In this document: in pieces, positions 56,515 to 64,000 of the stretch | How positions within the stretch are numbered: the first letter of the stretch is position 1 | Layout of the letters: each line of letters opens with the position of its first letter | NCBI RefSeq assembly: GCF_963677575.1 | Contig: NZ_OY782038.1 | Location: 1,116,001 to 1,180,000 of the forward strand | Source: an uncultured Draconibacterium sp. | Lineage (GTDB): Bacteria > Bacteroidota > Bacteroidia > Bacteroidales > Prolixibacteraceae | DNA: 64,000 nt | Direction: 5' to 3' | Program-made: the position numbers and the translations under genes | Notes under the pieces: model-generated | The model's input: only the letters and a program-made list of their open reading frames with translations | Databases searched by the model: none | Told to the model about the DNA's origin: nothing

Positions 56515-57735
56515 ATGATACTTTCAATAGCATGGCGAAACGTTTGGCGAAGCAAAACCCGCAGTTTAGTAATGATTGCGGCCATTGCACTGGGCCTTTT
56601 TGCAGGCATATTCATGATGGCATTTATGAATGGCATGTACAATTCGCGTATTGAATCGGCTACCAGGTCGGAGTTATCGCACATACAGGTGCACGCTCCG
56701 CATTTTCTGGATAACACCGAATCGGAATATTTCATTTCCGATGGCTTTACACTGGCCGAACGAATTGCAGCGCTCGATTCAGTGGAAGCTGCCTCTCCCC
56801 GACTGATTGCTGAACCTTTTATAATGGCTGCACACGGAACGGGCGGCGGTAAAATGTTGGGAATCGACCCTGAAAAAGAAAAGCAGGTTACCGATATTTG
56901 GAAACATCTGGTTGATGGTACTTACCTTGAAAAAACCAGCCGGATGCCACCGGTTTTGGTGGGACAAAAACTGGCTGAAAAACTGCGTCTAAAAATCGGA
57001 ACAAAAATAAATGTACAACTGGTTGATTTTAATGGCGACTTATCATCTAAAGGATACCGCGTGGCAGGCATTTACAAAACAGTGAACACCGGTTTTGATG
57101 AAATGCATTTGTTTGTCAATATCAACGACCTGCGTTCGCAAATTGGCATTCAACCCGATGCTGTGCATGAAATTGCCATCCTGTTAAAAGACAACAGTTA
57201 TGCGCCATTGGTAAAACCGGCTGTACAAAAAACTGCATCCGGCATGGACGTGCAAACCTGGAAAGAATTGAGTCCTGAAATGTCGCTTATTACCGATTCA
57301 ATGGATCAATACATGTACATTTTTGTGCTAATCATCCTCATTGCATTGTGTTTTGGTATTATCAACACCATGCTGATGGCTGTTCTTGAACGTGTAAAAG
57401 AAATTGGAATGCTCATGGCAGTTGGAATGAACAAACGAAAGATCTTTAACATGATCATCCTTGAATCTATTATGCTGACACTCACAGGTGGTGCAGTCGG
57501 GATTCTGTTAGGAATCGGAATTTCGAGAATTTTTGAAAAACATCCAATTAACTTATCAGCATTTGCACAGGGATTGGAACAATACGGAATGTCAACCGAA
57601 ATTGCCACTGTTTTTCCAGCTCACTCATTAGGAATATTAATTACGCTGGTGGTTTTAACTGGATTGATTTCTGCCATTTACCCGGCACGAAAAGCACTGA
57701 AGTTAAATCCGGCAGAAGCCACGAGAACGGATTAA
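56515..57735 (+). CDS. ABC transporter permease, FtsX/LolE type
   Basis: A 406-residue protein with the same topology as its neighbour and a very similar start (SIAWRNVWRSKTRSLVMIAAIALGLFAGI in part). The C-terminal FtsX segments include FVLIILIALCFGIINTMLMAV with VKEIGMLMAVGMNKRKIF, then GILITLVVLTGLISAIYPARKAL. The two permeases probably form a heterodimer served by one ATPase. Confidence 0.93.
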   Translation: MILSIAWRNVWRSKTRSLVMIAAIALGLFAGIFMMAFMNGMYNSRIESATRSELSHIQVHAPHFLDNTESEYFISDGFTLAERIAALDSVEAASPRLIAEPFIMAAHGTGGGKMLGIDPEKEKQVTDIWKHLVDGTYLEKTSRMPPVLVGQKLAEKLRLKIGTKINVQLVDFNGDLSSKGYRVAGIYKTVNTGFDEMHLFVNINDLRSQIGIQPDAVHEIAILLKDNSYAPLVKPAVQKTASGMDVQTWKELSPEMSLITDSMDQYMYIFVLIILIALCFGIINTMLMAVLERVKEIGMLMAVGMNKRKIFNMIILESIMLTLTGGAVGILLGIGISRIFEKHPINLSAFAQGLEQYGMSTEIATVFPAHSLGILITLVVLTGLISAIYPARKALKLNPAEATRTD

Positions 57736-57918
57736 AGAAGATTGGAATATTGGAGAAATAGAATATTAGAATAAAAAATTATGCAATTTAAGTTATTAGT
57801 GCATTTAGGCATTAAAGCATTGTTATGAAACGAGCATGAAAAATAATTACACCCGAAAGGATAATTAAAACAATTGCGAGTTACATACTATACCATAGTA
57901 ATAAACAATTTCAATAGT

Positions 57919-58602
57919 ATGAAAATAATAGAAATCAAAAACCTGCACAAAATTTACAACGGCAGCTCCGTTTCGGTACATGCAGTTAACGGAATAAATA
58001 TGTCGATTGAAGAAGGTGAATTTACCGCCATTGTTGGTCCATCCGGCTCTGGAAAAACCACTTTGCTTAATATCATTGGCGGTTTGGATGATGCCACAGA
58101 AGGATCGGTAGAAATTGACGGTGTTAAAATCAATGATTTATCGTCCCGAAAACTGACTGATTTCAGGATGCAAAACATTGGCTTTGTTTTTCAGGCTTAC
58201 AACCTGATCCCTGTTTTAACGGCCAAAGAAAACGTGGAATTTATTATGCACTTGCAGGGCAGGAAAAAAGCAGACCGCGATGCACGTACCAGCGAACTTC
58301 TAAAAGCTGTTGGATTGGGAGAAATGATGGACCGCCGTCCATCGAAATTGTCGGGCGGCCAGCAACAGCGGGTGGCTGTAGCACGGGCTTTGGCATCGAA
58401 ACCAAAATTCGTATTGGCCGATGAGCCTACTGCCAACCTCGATTCGCACTCCACCGAAAATCTGCTCGATATTATGGAGCAACTTAATAAAGAGGAAAAA
58501 ATAACGTTTATATTTTCAACACACGACCAGCGGGTGGTAAACAAAGCCCGGCGTGTAGTTACCATCGAGGATGGAAAAATAATCAGCGACATCAGCAAAT
58601 AA
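57919..58602 (+). CDS. ABC transporter ATP-binding protein (LolD/MacB type)
   Basis: The frame is open from 57874, but the ATG at 57919 (MKIIEIKNLHKIYNGSSVSV) is the family start; 227 residues. Walker A GPSGSGKTTLLN, signature LSGGQQQRVAVARAL, Walker B FVLADEPTANLD and the switch histidine in IFSTHDQRVV are all present. It energises the two FtsX-type permeases upstream. A degenerate copy of a short leader (ATGAAACGAGCA at 57825) stands in its upstream region; see 59457. Confidence 0.95.
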   Translation: MKIIEIKNLHKIYNGSSVSVHAVNGINMSIEEGEFTAIVGPSGSGKTTLLNIIGGLDDATEGSVEIDGVKINDLSSRKLTDFRMQNIGFVFQAYNLIPVLTAKENVEFIMHLQGRKKADRDARTSELLKAVGLGEMMDRRPSKLSGGQQQRVAVARALASKPKFVLADEPTANLDSHSTENLLDIMEQLNKEEKITFIFSTHDQRVVNKARRVVTIEDGKIISDISK

Positions 58603-58625
58603 CAACATGCTGTTTGTTTAAAAAG

Positions 58626-59312
58626 ATGTCATTTAAAACAAGCATAAACGTGAAAATCCGGATAGTCCTGTTTCTAATCGCTTTGAGCCTGACAGTTTCA
58701 GCCAAAGAAGCTACTAAAGAACGCACACTTAACACTGCTGCCGATGTCAATTACTTATCGGAGTTGGAGAAGGAAGTGATTTACGAAATCAATTTGTTCC
58801 GGTCGAATCCATCGGCGTACGCTCAGAAATATATTGCTCCCCTCGCCCAATATTACGACAAAAAAATATTGCACTATCCGGGCGATCAATCAATTATGAC
58901 GAAGGAAGGAATAAGCGCTTTGCGCGAATGTGTACGCGCTCTTAAGAATGCGGCTCCGGCTCCGGTTTTATATCCCGACAAGTTACTGACAAAAGCGGCC
59001 AATGATCACCAAAAAGACCAGGCCAAAACCGGAAGAACAGGACATATTGGGAAAGATCGTTCAAACTCAAAAGAACGGATAGAGCGTTATGGGAAATGGC
59101 AGGTTCGCATTGCAGAGAACATTGCTTACGGAAATACTTCGGCACAGCAGATTGTAATTTTTCTTTTAATCGACGATGGTGTAAAAAGCCGCGGTCACCG
59201 GGCAAACCTCCTTCAGCCTGATTTTAAAAACGTTGGAGTAGCATGCGGCACACATCCGCGATACAACACCATGTGTGTAATGGATTTTGCAGGTGGAATG
59301 GAAAACAAATGA
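58626..59312 (+). CDS. CAP/SCP-domain (PR-1-like) exported protein
   Basis: The ATG at 58626 is chosen over a TTG at 58614; it gives 228 residues with a signal peptide (IVLFLIALSLTVSAKEA). The CAP domain carries AANDHQKDQAKTGRTGHIGK, RIAENIAYGN, and SRGHRANLLQPDFKNVGVACG with the conserved His/Glu set, as in bacterial YkwD proteins. It lies between the ABC ATPase and the barrel gene on the same strand. Role unknown. Confidence 0.88.
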   Translation: MSFKTSINVKIRIVLFLIALSLTVSAKEATKERTLNTAADVNYLSELEKEVIYEINLFRSNPSAYAQKYIAPLAQYYDKKILHYPGDQSIMTKEGISALRECVRALKNAAPAPVLYPDKLLTKAANDHQKDQAKTGRTGHIGKDRSNSKERIERYGKWQVRIAENIAYGNTSAQQIVIFLLIDDGVKSRGHRANLLQPDFKNVGVACGTHPRYNTMCVMDFAGGMENK

Positions 59313-59456
59313 TGAATTACGAATATCGATTAACGATTGTAAAAAACACAAACAAGCGATGTTGAAATGCACTTCTTCATTCAAAATTCATTGATCATCA
59401 TTCGATATTCATAGGATTTGGAAATTAAATAATAGCTGATCAAACAGGATTCAAAT

Positions 59457-59534
59457 ATGAAACGAGCATATAAAAAGCCTTTTTATACTCAGGAGTATGA
59501 TTATGCGAGTTCCATGAGTTACCATAAAAAATAA
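59457..59534 (+). CDS. Possible 25-residue small ORF before the barrel gene
   Basis: It begins MKRAYKKPFYTQEYDYASSM and ends 14 bp before the next start codon. A second, broken copy of the same stretch lies upstream of the ATPase gene (ATGAAACGAGCATGA at 57825, with matching GCGAGTT and ACCATA...AATAAACAATT further on). It may be a leader peptide or a small repeat; evidence is only the pairing of the two sites. Confidence 0.35.
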   Translation: MKRAYKKPFYTQEYDYASSMSYHKK

Positions 59535-59548
59535 ACAATTATTAACGA

Positions 59549-60721
59549 ATGAAAAGAACTCTACTCATACTATCATTAATACTTTTTAGCTTTGGAATAC
59601 AAGCACAATCCAACTTCGCTTTTTACGGCTATGTAAAAGATTTAGGCATGTATTATCATCCCGTTGAACCGATTCCCATATCAACAGATAAATCGCTGGA
59701 TTACCTTTTTCTGAATGAGATTCACAACCGCTTAAATTTTAGGTGGTATGCGTCGGAAAAACTGACCTTTGCACTGGAAGCCCGCAACCGCATATACATG
59801 GGCCAAATGATTCGTGAATTTCCGAATTATGAAGATTTTGTAGATGCCAACAACGGATACCTCGACTTGGGAACGGTTTTAATTTCCTCTGATAACTGGT
59901 TTTTACACACCATGCTCGACCGCGCGTGGGTTGATTACACCAGCGGGAAATTACAAGTAAGACTGGGCCGACAACGCATAAACTGGGGCACCAACCTGGT
60001 TTGGAATCCCAACGATGTATTTAACACCTTTTCATATTTCGATTTTGATTATGAAGAACGCCCCGGAACCGACGGAATTCGGTTACAATACTACACCAGT
60101 GTAACATCTTCTGCTGAATTGGTTTACAAAATAGGACACAACAACGATGAAACTGCCATTGCCGGGATGTACCGGTTTTCGAAATTTAATTACGACATAC
60201 AATTTTTAGGTGGTTGGGTTGGTAAAGACTATGTTTTAGGTGGCGGTTGGGCAGGCGATATCAAAGGTGCCGGATTCCGGGGAGAAGCGACCTGGTTCCG
60301 TCCGCGCGACAAAGAAGACACGGAGAACTTTGAAACATTTGTAGCCTCAGTATCGGCAGATTATACCTTCCCGAACAGCTTTTACCTGCATTTCGGAACT
60401 TTATTCAACAGCTACGGAACAACAGGCGATGCAGGCGGCCGCAGTTTTTTTGCTCCCGATATTTCTGCAAAAATGCTTTCATTGGGAAAATACCAGTTGT
60501 TTGGGCAAGTTAGTTTTCCATTTACACCTCTGCTTTCGGGAAACTTTACAAGCATGTTAAACCCTTGCGACGGATCATCGTTTATTGGTCCGGCCTTAAC
60601 CTACTCGTTGGGCGATAACTGGGAATTAATGTTGAATGGCCAGTTATTCTTTGGACGTGAAGGAACAGAATACGGCGATTACGGCCAGGCTGTTTATGCG
60701 CGGATTAAGTGGGCATTCTAA
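59549..60721 (+). CDS. Outer-membrane beta-barrel protein
   Basis: A 390-residue protein with a signal peptide (LILSLILFSFGIQAQ). Alternating amphipathic strands ending in aromatic residues (LNFRWYASEKLTFALEARNRIYM in part, and the C-terminal AVYARIKWAF) fit a porin-like barrel. DRAWVDYTSGKLQVRLGRQRINWG resembles DUF1302/porin-type proteins. As the last gene of the TetR-controlled block it could be the outer-membrane end of the LolA-like/ABC path. The substrate is unknown. Confidence 0.8.
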   Translation: MKRTLLILSLILFSFGIQAQSNFAFYGYVKDLGMYYHPVEPIPISTDKSLDYLFLNEIHNRLNFRWYASEKLTFALEARNRIYMGQMIREFPNYEDFVDANNGYLDLGTVLISSDNWFLHTMLDRAWVDYTSGKLQVRLGRQRINWGTNLVWNPNDVFNTFSYFDFDYEERPGTDGIRLQYYTSVTSSAELVYKIGHNNDETAIAGMYRFSKFNYDIQFLGGWVGKDYVLGGGWAGDIKGAGFRGEATWFRPRDKEDTENFETFVASVSADYTFPNSFYLHFGTLFNSYGTTGDAGGRSFFAPDISAKMLSLGKYQLFGQVSFPFTPLLSGNFTSMLNPCDGSSFIGPALTYSLGDNWELMLNGQLFFGREGTEYGDYGQAVYARIKWAF

Positions 60722-60916
60722 ATTGAAAAGGATAGGAATTGGCAACTATAAACCGGTAGGCAAAAGAAGATATGACTCATCATCGTTTCGTCTTTAAACG
60801 GAAGCTTTAAAGCACTGTCAACCTTGCAATTTAAGTGAAATACTTTCTCCCACACACTTAACTTTCGAATCACTGTGCTCATTAACCTCCTGAGACTATT
60901 TACTCCATTAATTTAT

Positions 60917-61150
60917 ATAAAATACCACTACTGTCCGACTAACATTGAACAGATTCCTCGCTTCGCTCGGAATGACAAGTTTTTGGCGGCTTTTGCTTCG
61001 GGGTGGGGGGTGGTTTACGGCAGAGCCGTAAACCACCCCCCACCCCGAAGCTCTCTCAATCGTAATATTCTGTCATTCTGAGCGTAATAAAATGAAGCGA
61101 AAGAATCTTTTTCTTAATTGCTTTTTAGTCGGACAGTAGTGATAAAATAC
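60917..61150. mobile_element. MITE with 17-bp TIRs and 9-bp target duplication
   Basis: Perfect terminal repeats CACTACTGTCCGACTAA (60926-60942) and its reverse complement (61125-61141) bound a 216-bp element with no ORF. It is flanked by direct repeats ATAAAATAC at 60917-60925 and 61142-61150. Inside is a perfect 27-bp inverted repeat (60995-61021 / 61025-61051, GCTTCGGGGTGGGG... with a three-base loop) and an outer imperfect stem (AGATTCCTCGCTTCGCTCGG... against ...GAAGCGAAAGAATCT). The whole can fold as one long hairpin. The nine-base duplication fits mobilisation by an IS4-type or similar DDE transposase elsewhere in the genome. Confidence 0.9.
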
Positions 61151-61280
61151 GAGTAAATCTTTCCTCAAGAGAATAACGAAACTGATAATTGTATAAATTT
61201 GATTTCCAAATCAAATGGAAGATTGATTTGCGGTAATCCTGAGAACTTAGAATTCTACCGGATGATATAACAATACTTTT

Positions 61281-61352
61281 GCGGGAGTAGCTCAGTGGTA
61301 GAGCATCAGCTTCCCAAGCTGAGGGTCGCGGGTTCGATCCCCGTTTCCCGCT
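61281..61352 (+). tRNA. tRNA-Gly (anticodon CCC)
   Basis: Cloverleaf: acceptor GCGGGAG/TTCCCGC, D arm GCTC...GAGC, anticodon arm TCAGC-TTCCCAA-GCTGA with CCC at positions 34-36, and T arm GCGGG-TTCGATC-CCCGT with the TTCGA loop. CCA is not encoded. It reads GGG codons and lies 130 bp after the MITE. Confidence 0.95.
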
Positions 61353-61411
61353 CATTAGGAATAAAGGTTTTAAGTTAATCCCTGAATATTTCTAATCTCA
61401 AAGTGTACTAT

Positions 61412-61876
61412 TCAGTTCAGCGTGCCTCTACTTATCCAGTGTTTGGATTGATCCTTTTCTGAATTTAAAGAAGGAACACACTTTTTATGAATAATTTCAT
61501 GGTTGTATATAACACCTTTCTGCACATAAATATGAAGCTCCGTTTTTTGAGGATCGTCGTCTCCATCGGGATTCGAAATATCGGAATCGATAGGAATCCG
61601 AAGTGTTCCATTGTACCAATCTGCGACCATTTTAGGGCTGGAAAGAACGTCTCGGGGATTGATAACGACAGTGGGACTCACCTGCTGAAAGCCTGTCAGA
61701 AAAAGCACATTATTTCTGATGCGCCAGGAGGCCATATAACCTTTCCGGCATTCCGGCATTTTTCCTCTGAAAAAAGGGATATCAGTATGCGCTTTAAAAA
61801 AAGACTTTAAAGGCGATGACAACAGCTCGTATAACTCCCCGTCAAGGTAAATTCTATCATTTTGTTGAATAGCCAT
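61412..61876 (-). CDS. Hypothetical protein (154 residues)
   Basis: A soluble protein with no signal: IYLDGELYELLSSPLKSFFK, then YMASWRIRNNVLFLTGFQ and ADWYNGTLRIP. This arrangement (a short enzyme-like start, a W-x-I-x-x-N strand, W-Y-x-G) resembles small proteins found near polymorphic toxins, sometimes as immunity proteins, but no toxin gene is beside it here. The span 61877-62145 upstream holds no visible gene. Confidence 0.55.
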   Translation of the reverse strand: MAIQQNDRIYLDGELYELLSSPLKSFFKAHTDIPFFRGKMPECRKGYMASWRIRNNVLFLTGFQQVSPTVVINPRDVLSSPKMVADWYNGTLRIPIDSDISNPDGDDDPQKTELHIYVQKGVIYNHEIIHKKCVPSLNSEKDQSKHWISRGTLN

Positions 61877-62145
61877 ATCCTCTGGTTTAATTAGTCAAAT
61901 ATTCACTTCGTTAATAGTCTGTAGCTCGGTCTGGCACTATGAGCGTTGCCAACCAATTATAAAAATATATCACATTTTCCAAATTTGGTAATCCATGCAT
62001 ATGTTTTCAAACAAGTTTATTGGCGCTGATGAGAGCCATTTACAAATCCAAAAAACCGATAAAAGCCCCGCCTCATAAAAAACACCTATTTGTCTTTTAA
62101 TTGTTTAATCCTTAACTTGTATTGAAACATTTAATCAAAAACGAC

Positions 62146-62532
62146 ATGGGAGCACCAACAGAACAAAGCCTTTACGAACGACTTGGAGGCATCGAAGGAA
62201 TTACGTCGATTGTTGACGACATTGTAGAAAACCACATGACCAACCCGGCTGTAAATGCCCGTTTTTTACCCTTAAAAGAAGATCCGGATCATTTTGCAGA
62301 AGTGCGTCAACACCTCATTAATTTTTTAGCTGCAGGAAGTGGAGGCCCGCAGGAATACACCGGAAAAGATATGTTGGCGTCGCACAAAGGGATGAACATT
62401 GGACAGGGTGAATATATGCATGTTATCGACGATATTATGAAAGCTTTGGCAAAGAATAATATCGACGAGCAAACACAAAAAGACGTGCTGGCAATTGCCT
62501 ATTCTCTAAAAGGTGACATTGCAGGTGTTTGA
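62146..62532 (+). CDS. Group 1 truncated haemoglobin
   Basis: The ATG at 62146 (MGAPTEQSLYERLGGIEGIT) is preferred to a TTG at 62122; 128 residues. The trHbI pattern is present: SLYERLGG start, the proximal histidine in MLASHKGMNIG, and the HVIDDIMKAL helix. It binds heme and probably handles oxygen or nitric oxide. It is convergent with ssb, sharing a terminator. Confidence 0.92.
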   Translation: MGAPTEQSLYERLGGIEGITSIVDDIVENHMTNPAVNARFLPLKEDPDHFAEVRQHLINFLAAGSGGPQEYTGKDMLASHKGMNIGQGEYMHVIDDIMKALAKNNIDEQTQKDVLAIAYSLKGDIAGV

Positions 62533-62551
62533 ACCTTGCTTTATACAAAGC

Positions 62552-62593
62552 AAAAAACAGTAGCATAACAATGAAGTACACTACTGCTTTTTT
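62552..62593. terminator. Bidirectional terminator between globin gene and ssb
   Basis: AAAAAACAGTAG and CTACTGCTTTTTT form a stem with A and T runs outside, lying between convergent genes. It can stop transcription from both sides. Confidence 0.7.
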
Positions 62594-62617
62594 GTGGATC
62601 AAGGTTTGTTGCAATGA

Positions 62618-62959
62618 TTAATTTGCAGCTTTATCCAACATTAGTAACGAGTTTATAACGACTTCTGTAGTATATTGCTTTTCGCCATTTTTATCTTCCC
62701 ACTGGCGGTTGGTCAGTTTCCCTTCAATGGCAATTTCTTTTCCTTTTTTCAGGTACTTTTCAGCAACTTCGGCATTTTTGCCCCAGGCTACCAAACGGTG
62801 CCATGTGGTTTCGGTTTGTTTGTTCCCGTTGCTGTCGCGGTAAATTTCGTTGGTTGCGATATTAAAATTGGCAACAACTTTTCCACTCTCTAATCTTCTT
62901 ACTTTTGGATCTTCTCCCAGGTGACCTAACAATCGTACGCTGTTTCTTAATGCATTCAT
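62618..62959 (-). CDS. ssb: Single-stranded DNA-binding protein (short form)
   Basis: A 113-residue OB-fold protein: NSVRLLGHLGEDPKVRRLESG start, then WHRLVAWGKNAEVAEKYLKKG and KEIAIEGKLTNRQWEDKNGE. It has no long acidic tail, unlike the main SSB, so it may be an accessory SSB for repair, competence or mobile DNA. It lies next to the LacI-type operator cluster but is transcribed away from it. Confidence 0.93.
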   Translation of the reverse strand: MNALRNSVRLLGHLGEDPKVRRLESGKVVANFNIATNEIYRDSNGNKQTETTWHRLVAWGKNAEVAEKYLKKGKEIAIEGKLTNRQWEDKNGEKQYTTEVVINSLLMLDKAAN

Positions 62960-63068
62960 GATAGTTAATTTTTTTTGTTAATACTGTAGAGCTGTGTCTT
63001 ATGCGAGCTCCGTAACGCAATTGTTGAAACAAAGGTAAAGTGGCCTGTAAAGCTTATCCGGTTTTTAA

Positions 63069-63123
63069 ACGTTTGTAGTCGACAATAAACGTTTGCAAAC
63101 GTTTACAAACGGATATATTTTTG
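63069..63123 (+). promoter_or_regulatory. LacI-type operator cluster overlapping a promoter
   Basis: TGCAAACGTTTACA (63094-63107) matches the LacI/GalR-family consensus TGNAANCGNTTNCA exactly. It lies in the 18-bp palindrome AAACGTTTGCAAACGTTT (63087-63104), with further half-sites at 63067-63075. TTG (63093-63095), a 20-bp spacer and TATTTTTG (63116-63123) form a rightward promoter, so a repressor here would cover the -33 element. Confidence 0.55.
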
Positions 63124-63187
63124 TATATTAGCATTTTATAAACCTTCTTCCTGTATATAAAAAATAATAGAGATATTATACCGACTA

Positions 63188-63999
63188 GTTAGCGGTTATT
63201 TAAACGCACTATACAACAATTAGTTAAACTTGAAAAAGATTCTTAAAATATCTGGATTAGGAATAATTGCTTTGATAATTCTGTATTTGATATGGATAAA
63301 GCTTCCTTTTACCATAAATCGTCATTCCGATATTAAATTGGGAAATAGAATCATTGACCAGATTGAATCATACAGAGAAACAAATGGATTACCAGAATCA
63401 ACGGATTGGGAAACATTAAAAAAATTTGGATTTATTGACCATCTCGACTTTTTAGAACCAGAGTATCAAAAACTAAATGACGATGATTATCAACTGGTAT
63501 TTATTGAAGGATTTGATGGTCCCTATTTGATGTGGACTTCAAAAGACAAGAAATGGAAAATTGACCAACCACTATTCCCTGACAATTGGACGGAAGATAA
63601 ATCAGATAACAGAGAAGTGAAAAAAAATTGGTCAGTAGAATTTGATACAGTATCATCAAATTTCTTTATGAAGGAAGCAAATAGTTTGAAGCCGCAGACA
63701 GTAAAACAAATTATCGAGAGATTAAACGAAGAAAATCCAAAAATTCAAATTAAACTAAATAGAGTATCAATGATACCGCATTTGTACAAATTAATGACAG
63801 TGAGTTCTTGACTCAACAATGCGGGACAGCAGGGGCTGATTCATATTTAGCTTCGGTGATTTATAATTTGACAGAATTTGAAAATATTGATTATGTAACC
63901 TTTGACTTTGAATCGGGAGACCATGCGACTCCTGGTACATATTCGAGGACAGATTTTATAAAATTCTAAAATGGATGAAAAATAAAAACAACCGCTAAC
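63188..63999. repeat. Gene unit framed by a 14-bp inverted repeat
   Basis: GTTAGCGGTTATTT (63188-63201) and the reverse complement of 63986-63999 agree at 13 of 14 positions. They enclose one low-GC gene (63230-63969). The arrangement recalls gene-cassette or insertion units; the right copy is at the window edge, so its context is unseen. Confidence 0.5.
63230..63969 (+). pseudogene. Membrane-anchored protein of unknown function, frameshifted near the C-terminus
   Basis: It starts at a TTG (63230) with one membrane segment (ILKISGLGIIALIILYLIWI) and stays open to 63811. The last residues (MIPHLYKLMTVSS) look wrong. In the next frame, from about 63763, the sequence continues naturally as SINDTAFVQINDSEFLTQQC, GTAGADSYLASVIYNLTEFE and GDHATPGTYSRTDFIKF, ending at 63969, like the C-termini of GerMN-like Bacteroidetes proteins. 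One lost A in TCAATGATACC near 63768 would explain the shift. With it restored the protein would have about 246 residues. Base composition is lower in GC than the neighbours. Confidence 0.65.
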
Positions 64000-64000
64000 A

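Noticed and set aside
60995..61051. The 27-bp perfect hairpin as a simple transcription terminator
   Set aside because: No T run follows, and it lies inside an element with exact TIRs and target duplications, so it is part of the MITE.
61281..61352. tRNA-Gly as an integration site for an island to its right
   Set aside because: No integrase gene or direct repeat of the tRNA 3' end was seen within the window.

Overview
The window comes from a marine-type Bacteroidota, most likely a Marinilabiliales/Prolixibacteraceae-like lineage. The basis is a SusC/SusD pair with an STN domain and its own ECF sigma/FecR pair, several TAnnTTTG-type promoters, an OmpA/PD40/TPR envelope protein, a family GH29 fucosidase, and a type II-C CRISPR system with a long Cas9. 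TGA is an ordinary stop codon here: it ends the genes at 26522-28606 and 53903-54646. The genus is inferred from protein style only.

Layout. 1-4039 (minus) is a gntR / transglutaminase / NlpC-P60 / dipeptide epimerase operon that looks like cell-wall peptide turnover; a shared palindrome precedes gntR and the NlpC gene. 4280-13300 (plus) is a glycan-uptake locus: GH29 fucosidase, ECF sigma, FecR anti-sigma, SusC, SusD, terminator. 13559-20531 holds a nucleoside-type MFS permease and two related CXXCH + PD40 lipoprotein genes, one with a frameshift, the other paired with a polytopic membrane protein. 20712-25154 is ilvDBN behind what reads as a complete ribosome-mediated attenuator with an Ile/Leu/Val-rich leader peptide. 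25295-40499 is mixed housekeeping: a second dipeptide epimerase, TonB receptor, PQQ-type propeller, OmpA protein, thioesterase, prohibitin, peptidase C26, OvoA (ovothiol), GNAT, release factor 3 and a UPF0316 protein. 40702-42606 is a CocE-type hydrolase.

42751-51175 is the CRISPR region. On the minus strand lie cas9, a coiled-coil gene, a REP-associated transposase gene (rayT), cas1, cas2, a five-repeat array and a terminator; the tracrRNA is divergent on the plus strand. Cas9 has an in-frame TGA at codon 6, two codons before the RuvC-I aspartate. Seven copies of one REP family are scattered through this region and were not noticed elsewhere; one lies in frame inside rayT. A MITE-like inverted repeat sits just upstream of cas9.

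51247-53019 is an uncharacterised conserved gene. 53304-60721 is a TetR-controlled block: LolA-like protein, four-helix-bundle protein, two FtsX-type permeases, ABC ATPase, CAP-domain protein and outer-membrane barrel. 60926-61141 is an intact MITE with 17-bp terminal repeats and 9-bp target duplications, next to tRNA-Gly(CCC). The right end has a truncated haemoglobin, a short SSB, a LacI-type operator cluster and a frameshifted gene framed by a 14-bp inverted repeat.

Three genes carry single lesions: two apparent one-base losses in A runs and the cas9 substitution. The two indels could be homopolymer sequencing errors. The cas9 change is a base substitution and is less easily explained that way.
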